A DNA stretch of 5,170 nucleotides from an uncultured Collinsella sp. (GTDB lineage: Bacteria > Actinomycetota > Coriobacteriia > Coriobacteriales > Coriobacteriaceae): NCBI GenBank assembly GCA_900548515.1, contig URKU01000118.1, forward strand, positions 1-5,170. Direction: 5' to 3'. Made by a program: the position numbers and the translations under genes. Below the pieces are notes generated by a model that saw only the letters and a list, made by a program, of their open reading frames with translations, was not told the DNA's origin and did no database searches. Of this stretch, positions 1 through 5,170 are shown piece after piece (the stretch's first letter is position 1; the number at the start of each line of letters is the position of its first letter).

Positions 1-4
1 TCAA

Positions 5-1705
5 GTGCATAACACCAGGTCGCGCAAGAGTTCGTCGACCGAATGGCTCACAGGCGCACCTCTGCCTCGCCGCAAAGCCGTCATGGGCTTCATCGGGCTT
101 GGCTTGGGCTTGGGCGTCTTTCGCCTTGCCGACTATCAAATTGTCGAAGCCGATAAACTGCGCGAGCGTGCCGATGCGCGCCGCCTGCTTGCGCAGACCC
201 TCTATGCCAAACGCGGCACCATCTACGACCGTAACGGCAACGTGCTGACGTCGTCGGTCGAATGCCGCAACATCGCCGTGAATCCTCAGCTTATCGAGGA
301 CGTTGACAAGACGGTGTCGGCGCTGGTCAAAGCTACGGGCATCGATAAAAAGACCTGTCGCGAGCTCGTTGAGTCGGATGGCACCTGGGTGTATATCAAA
401 CGTCAGGTGGACGAGGATGATGTCGCGGCGCTGGAGAAGAAGAACCTGCCAGGCGTGCTCTTTGAGCAGGCCATGAAGCGCGTGTACCCCTACGGCAACC
501 TGGCATCGCAGGTGCTTGGCGTGGTAAACGTGGACAACGACGGTCTGACGGGCCTCGAAAAACAGTACAACAAGCTTTTGACCGGAACCAACGGTTCGCT
601 GGTGCGCGAGCGGGCGAGGGACGGTAGCTATATCGCGGGCGGCGCCTATAAGAAGGTTGCCGCGGTGGACGGCGTGGACATCGTGACGACGCTCGATGTC
701 AATATCCAGCGTGCCGCCGAGGACGCCCTGGCCGAGGCGGTCGAAAAGACCAAGGCCAAGAATGGCTCGGCCCTGGTCACCGATCCCACGACGGGCGAGA
801 TTTTGGCGGCATGCTCGTATCCGACATATGACCAGACCGATCTGGAAAACGCCAAGACCGAGGACATGAACTTGCGCCTGGTTACCGATGCCTACGAGCC
901 CGGCTCGGTCTTTAAGACGCTCGTGGCCGGTGCCGGCTTCGACTTGGGCGCCGTGCGTTCGAGCGCGTCGTTTGAGGTGCCGGCGAGCATTAAGGTCGGC
1001 GACGACACCGTTACCGACGCCGATAAGCGCGACTACACCATGACCATGGACGTGCGCGAGATGATGCGCCGTTCGTCCAATGTGGGCTTTGTCCTGGTGG
1101 GACGCAAGATCGGTGCCGATGATTTTGCCACCTATGTGGACAAGTGGGGTATCGGTCATAGCTCCGGTGTCGATTTTCCAGGTGAGAGTCTGGGCATCGT
1201 CAAGGAGCGCGACCAGTACGACGGCGCCACGCTGGGCTCGATGAGCTTTGGCCAAGCGCTGTCCGTCTCGCCGATTGAGGTCGCACGTGCCGTGGGCGGC
1301 ATCGCGAACGGCGGCGTGATGATGACGCCGCACTTCTATAAGTCCAGCAAGGGCGATGAGAAGGACTGGGGTGAAGGCGAGCGTGCGATTTCGGAGGACG
1401 CTGCCGCCCAGGTGACATCGTGCATGCAGACGGTCGTGTCCGAAGGCACGGGCGTTGGCGGTGCGGTCGATGGCTATGACGTGGCGGGCAAGACCGGTAC
1501 GGCCGAGCGTGCTGACGAGAACGGCGGTTACCTCAAGGAGAACTACATGTCGTCCTTTATGGGCTTTGCGCCGGCACAATCGCCCAAGGTGCTGTGCTAT
1601 ATCACACTCGATGGAACGCCGAGCGGCTCGGATGCCGCCGCGGTGCCATTCCAGTCCATTATGGCCAATGCGCTCGACGTGCTAGGTATCCCGCGCACGA
1701 AGTAG
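5..1705 (+). CDS. ftsI: Class B penicillin-binding protein, septal transpeptidase FtsI (PBP2/PBP3-type)
   Basis: This is a D,D-transpeptidase that cross-links peptidoglycan outside the membrane, most likely at the division septum with FtsW. A basic N-terminal tail (residues 1-24) precedes a short glycine-rich membrane anchor (about 25-39). The dimerisation-domain signature RGTIYDRNG is at 70-78. The transpeptidase domain (about 250-555) has all three active-site motifs: SVFK with catalytic S301 and K304, SSN at 357-359, and KTGT at 496-499. The protein ends soon after this domain and has no PASTA repeats. The length, 566 residues, is normal for FtsI. The position next to murF, mraY and murD favours FtsI over an elongation PBP or SpoVD. 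The start is GTG at 5, which leaves a 24-residue cytoplasmic tail as in typical FtsI. The frame is open to the window edge and the RBS region is not visible, so an upstream start remains possible. ATG at 83 would cut into the anchor and is unlikely. The stop is TAG. Confidence 0.93.
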   Translation: MHNTRSRKSSSTEWLTGAPLPRRKAVMGFIGLGLGLGVFRLADYQIVEADKLRERADARRLLAQTLYAKRGTIYDRNGNVLTSSVECRNIAVNPQLIEDVDKTVSALVKATGIDKKTCRELVESDGTWVYIKRQVDEDDVAALEKKNLPGVLFEQAMKRVYPYGNLASQVLGVVNVDNDGLTGLEKQYNKLLTGTNGSLVRERARDGSYIAGGAYKKVAAVDGVDIVTTLDVNIQRAAEDALAEAVEKTKAKNGSALVTDPTTGEILAACSYPTYDQTDLENAKTEDMNLRLVTDAYEPGSVFKTLVAGAGFDLGAVRSSASFEVPASIKVGDDTVTDADKRDYTMTMDVREMMRRSSNVGFVLVGRKIGADDFATYVDKWGIGHSSGVDFPGESLGIVKERDQYDGATLGSMSFGQALSVSPIEVARAVGGIANGGVMMTPHFYKSSKGDEKDWGEGERAISEDAAAQVTSCMQTVVSEGTGVGGAVDGYDVAGKTGTAERADENGGYLKENYMSSFMGFAPAQSPKVLCYITLDGTPSGSDAAAVPFQSIMANALDVLGIPRTK

Positions 1706-1721
1706 GGGGTTACAATCTTGA

Positions 1722-1771
1722 GCGTGGCCTGCCCTTTGTTCTGAAGGGTGTTCACATGCCCTGCACCACGC
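1722..1771 (+). repeat. Inverted repeat with nested hairpin in the ftsI-murF gap
   Basis: GCGTGG at 1722-1727 is perfectly complementary to CCACGC at 1766-1771. Inside it, CCCTT (1732-1736) can pair with AAGGG (1744-1748) around a 7-base loop. The same AGGG (1745-1748) can instead pair with CCCT at 1759-1762, so two inner folds are mutually exclusive. No run of T follows, so it does not look like an intrinsic terminator. The role is unknown, and stems this short can arise by chance in GC-rich DNA. Confidence 0.35.
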
Positions 1772-1787
1772 GCGCATGGCACTGGGA

Positions 1788-1793
1788 TACAAT
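1788..1793 (+). promoter_or_regulatory. Candidate -10 box upstream of murF
   Basis: TACAAT differs from the TATAAT consensus at one position and sits 37 bases before the murF ATG. That would leave a leader of roughly 30 bases including the Shine-Dalgarno sequence. The matching -35 is not recognisable, and no TG sits in the exact extended -10 position, so this is a weak call. Confidence 0.3.
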
Positions 1794-1818
1794 ACGCCGA
1801 TAGCATTATTAGGTTTAC

Positions 1819-1825
1819 AGGGGAG
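1819..1825 (+). promoter_or_regulatory. Shine-Dalgarno sequence of murF
   Basis: AGGGGAG lies 5 bases upstream of ATG at 1831. It is the strongest ribosome binding site visible in the window and fixes the murF start. Independent strong initiation here fits a gene that opens a transcript or follows a real intergenic gap. Confidence 0.75.
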
Positions 1826-1830
1826 CTGCA

Positions 1831-3255
1831 ATGATAGAGATCGCCGTCAACAACCTCGCGGCCTCAACGGGGGCCCGAACCGTGACGGAAGAAGTCGATC
1901 GGGTATGCCGCGGGTGCGTTATCGACTCGCGTCAGGTCGAGGAGGGGACGATCTTTGTCGCCTTCCCCGGCGAAAAGGTCGACGGCAATGATTTTGCCTC
2001 CCGTGCCATCGAGTCGGGTGCCGGTGCCGTCGTGATGACGCGCGAGCCCGATGCCGAGCTGGTTTCGTTGGCGCAGGACAAGGGATGCGCCATCTTGCTG
2101 ACTGACGACCCCGTGGAGTTCTTGCTGCGCCTGGCGCACGTATATCGCTTGGAGCTTGGCTGCCTGGTCGTCGGCATTACCGGTTCGATTGGCAAGACGA
2201 CGACCAAGGACGTGCTCGCTGCCGTGCTCGCCAAGCGTTATCGCGTCTGGGCCACGAAGGGCAATTTCAACAACCTGATCGGCATGCCGCTCACGGTGCT
2301 TTCCGCTCCGGCCGATACCGAGGTCCTGGTGCTCGAGATGGGCATGAACCATTTCCATGAGATTGAGCGCCTGTCCCAGTCTGCCAACCCCAATCTTGCC
2401 ATCGTGAGCAAGATCGGAACCTCCCACATCGGTATCCTGGGCAGCCGCGAGAACATAGCCCGCGCCAAGTCCGAGATTGTCCAGGGCATGTGCGCCGCCG
2501 GCGACTTTTCGCCGCTGCTGGTTTTGGGCGGTGAGGACGACTTTACGCCGTTCATTCGTGATACGTTCGCTCAGCCTGCGGGTATCGACGTGATGCTGGC
2601 CGGTGTCTCGGACGACGACGAGGTCCGCGCGCGCGACATTCGCGTCGACGACGAGGGCCATCCGGTCTTTACGCTCGACTTTGGTCAGGGCGACACGGTC
2701 GATACCATGCTGGCCATTCCCGGCGTGCAGTCCGTGCCCAATGCCGTCAAGGCCGCCGCGGTCGCCTATCGTCTGGGCGTGACGCCCGAGCAGATCGATG
2801 CTGCCTTTAGGGGCCTTACGATCACCGGTCACCGTCAGGAGATCAAGCGCGCCAAGAGCGGAGCACGCATCATCGACGACTCCTATAACGCCAGTGCCGA
2901 GTCTATGGCTGCCGGCCTCGATTTGCTGTGCTCGCTCATCTGTGACGGTTCGCGCATGGCGATCCTGGGCGAGATGGGCGAGATGGGTGACGAGGCTCCC
3001 CGCATGCATGAGCTCGTGGGCGCCTATGCCGCCGCCAAGAAGCTCGACATGCTCGCGTGCGTCGGCGGCGAGCTGGCTCAGCTCATGGCCGATGCCGCAC
3101 GTATGATGGGTATGGATGAGGACCGTATCCAGGTGTTCTCCGATTATCAGCAGGTGCTCGACCGCATGGGCGGCGCGCTTGAAAATCATGATGTTGTACT
3201 GGTCAAGGGTTCCCGTTTTGTTGAGCTCGACCGCTTTGTGGAAGGTGTGTGCTAG
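1831..3255 (+). CDS. murF: UDP-N-acetylmuramoyl-tripeptide--D-alanyl-D-alanine ligase MurF
   Basis: This cytoplasmic ATP-dependent ligase adds D-Ala-D-Ala to UDP-MurNAc-tripeptide, the last soluble step of muropeptide synthesis. The 474 residues match the usual MurF length. An N-terminal substrate-binding domain (about 1-110) is followed by the central ATPase domain: P-loop GITGSIGKTTTKD at 115-127 (K122), GNFNNLIGMP at 144-153, LEMGMN at 168-173, and RAKSEI at 211-216, whose K213 corresponds to the carbamylated lysine of Mur ligases. The C-terminal domain begins near GHRQEI (333-338) and has DDSYNAS at 349-355, LGEMGEMGD at 379-387, and VKGSR at 458-462. DDSYNA and the KGSR ending separate MurF from MurC, MurD and MurE. 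Oddities: G298-V-Q-S-V-P-N304 replaces the common GxHNxxN motif, and HIG (199-201) replaces HLE/HIE. The start is fixed by a good Shine-Dalgarno sequence. The stop is TAG, 3 bases before mraY, and the two are almost certainly co-transcribed. Confidence 0.96.
   Translation: MIEIAVNNLAASTGARTVTEEVDRVCRGCVIDSRQVEEGTIFVAFPGEKVDGNDFASRAIESGAGAVVMTREPDAELVSLAQDKGCAILLTDDPVEFLLRLAHVYRLELGCLVVGITGSIGKTTTKDVLAAVLAKRYRVWATKGNFNNLIGMPLTVLSAPADTEVLVLEMGMNHFHEIERLSQSANPNLAIVSKIGTSHIGILGSRENIARAKSEIVQGMCAAGDFSPLLVLGGEDDFTPFIRDTFAQPAGIDVMLAGVSDDDEVRARDIRVDDEGHPVFTLDFGQGDTVDTMLAIPGVQSVPNAVKAAAVAYRLGVTPEQIDAAFRGLTITGHRQEIKRAKSGARIIDDSYNASAESMAAGLDLLCSLICDGSRMAILGEMGEMGDEAPRMHELVGAYAAAKKLDMLACVGGELAQLMADAARMMGMDEDRIQVFSDYQQVLDRMGGALENHDVVLVKGSRFVELDRFVEGVC
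3242..3247 (+). promoter_or_regulatory. Probable Shine-Dalgarno sequence of mraY, inside the murF 3' end
   Basis: AAGGTG matches the anti-Shine-Dalgarno complement but ends 11 bases before ATG at 3259, a longer spacing than usual. It lies within the last codons of murF. The 3-base gap to the murF stop suggests that mraY is mainly translated by ribosomes finishing murF. Confidence 0.45.
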
Positions 3256-3258
3256 CCC

Positions 3259-4278
3259 ATGTTCGGCAATCCCTCGTATCCTACGTATCAGGCCTTTTTG
3301 GGACTTGGCATTGCGGCCGCCATTGCGTTGCTGCTTATGCCGTGGTGGATCAAGCTGCTGAAGGTCGAGGGTATCGGCCAGCAGGTCCGAGCCGACGGCC
3401 CCAAGCGTCATTTGATTAAACAGGGTACGCCGACCATGGGCGGTGTCATCATCCTTGTCGCGATCTCGCTGACCTGCCTGCTGATGGGCAAACTCACCAC
3501 CGAGCTCGTGCTCGTGCTGCTTGCCACGCTAGCCACCGGCGTTCTGGGTCTCATCGACGACCTGACCTCCGTCACGCATGGTCGCTCGCTCGGCTTGACG
3601 CCTCACGCCAAGATGATCGGTCTGACCATCATCTGCGTCACCTTTACCGTGCTCGCCGTCAATTGGTGCGGCGTCGCCCCCGAGATTCGTTTTCCCGGCG
3701 GCCTGACGATTGACCTCGGTGTTCTTTCGACCACCATCTGCGGCCTTTCGTTTCCGTGGCTCTACATTGTATTTTGCTGGCTGATGATCGCCGGTCTTTC
3801 CAATGCCGTGAACCTGACCGATGGTCTGGACGGCCTTGCCGGCGGCACTTCCATGATCGCCATGCTCGCCATGGCCGCCATGGCGTTTTTGCACGGCGAC
3901 GTGAACCTGTCCATCTTCTGCACGGCGTGCGCCGGTGCCTGCCTGGGCTTTTTGTGGTTCAATTGCTACCCGGCGAGCATCTTTATGGGCGATACCGGCT
4001 CACTTGCCCTGGGTGCCGCTTTTGCCTGCACCTCCATCATGACCAACACCGAAGTCGTTTCCCTCATCATCGGCGGTCTGTTTATCGTCGAGACCCTGTC
4101 GGTCATGATCCAGGTTGTCTATTTCCACTTTACGCACAAGCGCGTCTTCCTTATGGCGCCCATTCATCATCATTTCGAAAAGAAGGGCTGGGCCGAGACC
4201 AAGGTCGTTATCCGTTTTTGGATTATCGCCGCGGCCTTTGGCGCCGTTGGCCTCGCCCTGTTCTTCCAGTTGGGATAG
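3259..4278 (+). CDS. mraY: Phospho-N-acetylmuramoyl-pentapeptide transferase MraY
   Basis: This integral membrane enzyme transfers phospho-MurNAc-pentapeptide from UDP to undecaprenyl phosphate, giving lipid I and UMP. The 339 residues hold about ten hydrophobic segments (roughly 11-33, 54-72, 76-98, 114-132, 158-180, 196-211, 214-234, 246-262, 264-287 and 317-338), as expected for the family. Signatures in order: GPKRHLIKQGTPTMGG at about 47-62, the Mg-binding IDDL with D100 and D101, NLTDGLDGLAGG with D188 and D191 (starting at 185), FMGDTGSL at 242-249 (D245), and PIHHHFEKKGW at 301-311. The HHH motif and the GTPTMGG loop distinguish MraY from WecA/TagO-type transferases. All catalytic positions look intact. 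It follows murF by 3 bases and precedes murD by 9, so it is part of one operon. The stop is TAG. Confidence 0.97.
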   Translation: MFGNPSYPTYQAFLGLGIAAAIALLLMPWWIKLLKVEGIGQQVRADGPKRHLIKQGTPTMGGVIILVAISLTCLLMGKLTTELVLVLLATLATGVLGLIDDLTSVTHGRSLGLTPHAKMIGLTIICVTFTVLAVNWCGVAPEIRFPGGLTIDLGVLSTTICGLSFPWLYIVFCWLMIAGLSNAVNLTDGLDGLAGGTSMIAMLAMAAMAFLHGDVNLSIFCTACAGACLGFLWFNCYPASIFMGDTGSLALGAAFACTSIMTNTEVVSLIIGGLFIVETLSVMIQVVYFHFTHKRVFLMAPIHHHFEKKGWAETKVVIRFWIIAAAFGAVGLALFFQLG

Positions 4279-4287
4279 TGGTCTTTC

Positions 4288-5170
4288 ATGCCTCTTGCTG
4301 ATGTCTTTAGCCTGCTTGTTTTGGGGCAGGGTAAATCCGGTCTCGATGTCGCCCGTTGGGCGTTGGCTCACCCCGAGCGCGTGAGCGCCACGACCGTGTA
4401 TGGCGGCGGTAGCTCCGAGCCCAATGACGCCACGCGTGCGCTCGAGGCGCAGGGCGCGTCGTTTGTCTACGGCACCGAGCAGGTCGAGGGTGCCTATGAC
4501 GTGTGCGTGACATGCCCGGGTATCTCGGAGTTTTCGGCCTTCTTTAAGGCTGGGCGTGAGCATGCCGCTCAGATTATGGGCGAGCCCGAGTTTGCCTATC
4601 GCCTGTCTCCCCAAAATTGGATCGCCATCACGGGCACCAACGGCAAGACAACTACCACGTCGCTGACCGATTATCTGCTCAAGGCCGCCGGTGAAGCCAG
4701 CGTGGCCGTCGGCAATATCGGCGAGCCGCCGGTGAACGAGATCGACGGCCGCGCACACAATGAGTGGTTTGTGGCCGAGCTGTCGAGTTATCAGATTGCT
4801 ACGACCGCCGAGCTTCATCCTCGCGTGGCGGTGCTGCTCAACATCACGCCCGACCACCTGGGTTGGCACAAGAGCCACAAGAACTATGCGCTTGCCAAGA
4901 TCAAGTTGTTCGAGAATATGGTCGACGACGACCTCGTGGTTATCGACGTCGAGGATGCAGGCATCCATGAGTTCGATGAGTACATCTACACACCGGGTCG
5001 CCGTATCTGCAAGGTCGCTTTTGACGAGCCCGAGGGTGCAGACGCCGCCTTTGTGCGCGACGGCAAGATGGTCGTTCGCCTGAAGGGCGTTGAGACTCAG
5101 CTTGTCGCCACGTCTGAGCTCAAGATCTCGGGCCATCACAATGTTATCAATGCCCTGTGCGCTGCCACGG
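4288..5170 (+). CDS. murD: UDP-N-acetylmuramoylalanine--D-glutamate ligase MurD, 3' truncated by window
   Basis: This cytoplasmic ligase adds D-glutamate to UDP-MurNAc-L-Ala using ATP. 294 codons are visible with no stop; the C-terminal ligand-binding domain, roughly 150 residues by family length, lies beyond the window. The N-terminal Rossmann-like domain has LGQGKSG near residues 12-18. The central domain has the P-loop ITGTNGKTTTT at 114-124 (K120), GNIGEP starting near 140, ELSSYQ at 164-169, NITPDHLGWH at 185-194, ALAKIKLFEN at 201-210 with K204 as the expected carbamylated lysine, and GHHNVIN at 282-288 at the right edge. ELSSYQ and the GxGxSG N-terminus point to MurD rather than MurC, MurE or MurF. 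ATG at 4288 is the first start codon in frame after the mraY stop, 9 bases downstream. The Shine-Dalgarno sequence is weak (GGGA at 4272-4275 is too far away), so translational coupling to mraY is likely. One oddity is G192, where the family usually has Asp (DHLD). Confidence 0.95.
   Translation, partial: MPLADVFSLLVLGQGKSGLDVARWALAHPERVSATTVYGGGSSEPNDATRALEAQGASFVYGTEQVEGAYDVCVTCPGISEFSAFFKAGREHAAQIMGEPEFAYRLSPQNWIAITGTNGKTTTTSLTDYLLKAAGEASVAVGNIGEPPVNEIDGRAHNEWFVAELSSYQIATTAELHPRVAVLLNITPDHLGWHKSHKNYALAKIKLFENMVDDDLVVIDVEDAGIHEFDEYIYTPGRRICKVAFDEPEGADAAFVRDGKMVVRLKGVETQLVATSELKISGHHNVINALCAAT

Larger units (their letters stand above)
1706..1830 (+). promoter_or_regulatory. ftsI-murF intergenic region, possible murF promoter and leader
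   Basis: This 125-base gap is the only sizeable non-coding stretch in the window and sits where murE is found in many dcw clusters. Its right half (about 1786-1818) is clearly more AT-rich than the flanking genes. It contains two -10-like TACAAT boxes (1711-1716 and 1788-1793), an inverted repeat (1722-1771) and the murF ribosome binding site. No convincing -35 hexamer lies 16-18 bases upstream of either box: TTCACA at 1751-1756 resembles a -35 but is 31 bases from the second box. The gap plausibly gives murF-mraY-murD its own promoter or a leader RNA, but that is inference. No conserved small ORF and no tRNA fold is seen here. Confidence 0.4.

Noticed and set aside
1732..1748. Possible intrinsic terminator after ftsI (CCCTT/AAGGG hairpin)
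   Set aside because: The stem is only 5 base pairs and no T-rich tract follows, so termination is not supported.
1594..1803. Possible small gene covering the ftsI end and the gap
   Set aside because: It mostly overlaps ftsI out of frame, has no clear ribosome binding site, and shows no recognisable protein features.
2968..2991. Short tandem repeat of GAGATGGG(C/T) in murF
   Set aside because: It encodes EMGEMGD inside the normal LGDMxELG-type motif of MurF, so it is explained by protein constraint rather than by a repeat element.
1864..3411. Long antisense open frame (515 codons) opposite murF and the start of mraY
   Set aside because: It mirrors the codon bias of murF in GC-rich DNA. The translation is rich in His, Asp and Arg, with no recognisable domain, and it crosses a gene boundary. 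MurF on the + strand has complete family motifs.
3259..4278. Assignment as a WecA/TagO-type glycosyl phosphate transferase
   Set aside because: The HHH motif, the GTPTMGG loop and the position between murF and murD indicate MraY.
3756..4301. A + strand 181-codon frame overlapping mraY
   Set aside because: It is a shifted reading of mraY, rich in Arg, His and Pro with no hydrophobic pattern. MraY has all catalytic motifs in its own frame.
4000..5139. Long antisense open frame (379 codons) opposite mraY and murD
   Set aside because: It has the same shadow composition, no recognisable motif, and spans the mraY-murD junction, while both sense genes are clearly real.

Overview
The window is a stretch of a division and cell wall (dcw) cluster from a high-GC bacterium (about 60% GC by eye). 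It carries four genes, all on the + strand: ftsI (class B penicillin-binding protein), murF, mraY, and the first two thirds of murD, which runs off the right edge. The composition, the PASTA-less FtsI and the general look of the proteins suggest an actinobacterium of the Coriobacteriia (Collinsella-like). This is an impression from reading, not a database match.

Layout: positions 5-1705 hold ftsI. Its GTG start lies at the window edge and the frame is still open upstream, so the true N-terminus is not certain. Positions 1706-1830 are the only real intergenic gap. It holds two nearly identical GGG(T/A)TACAAT boxes, a GC-rich inverted repeat, and a good Shine-Dalgarno sequence for murF. Positions 1831-3255 are murF. 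After only 3 bases, mraY occupies 3259-4278. After 9 more bases, murD starts at 4288 and is cut at 5170, at the end of its central ATPase domain. No RNA gene, mobile element, CRISPR array or clear intrinsic terminator is visible.

How the genes work together: MurD adds D-Glu to UDP-MurNAc-L-Ala. MurF later adds D-Ala-D-Ala to the UDP-MurNAc-tripeptide. MraY transfers the finished phospho-MurNAc-pentapeptide to undecaprenyl phosphate, making lipid I. FtsI cross-links the final peptidoglycan at the septum. MurE, the ligase between MurD and MurF that usually sits between ftsI and murF in this cluster, is not there; the 125-base gap takes its place.

This is core housekeeping sequence, and I see no previously undescribed system in it. 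The points worth a second look are the missing murE, the structure of the ftsI-murF gap, residue changes at conserved Mur-ligase motifs in MurF and MurD, and the fact that murF, mraY and murD share one reading frame separated only by single TAG stops.
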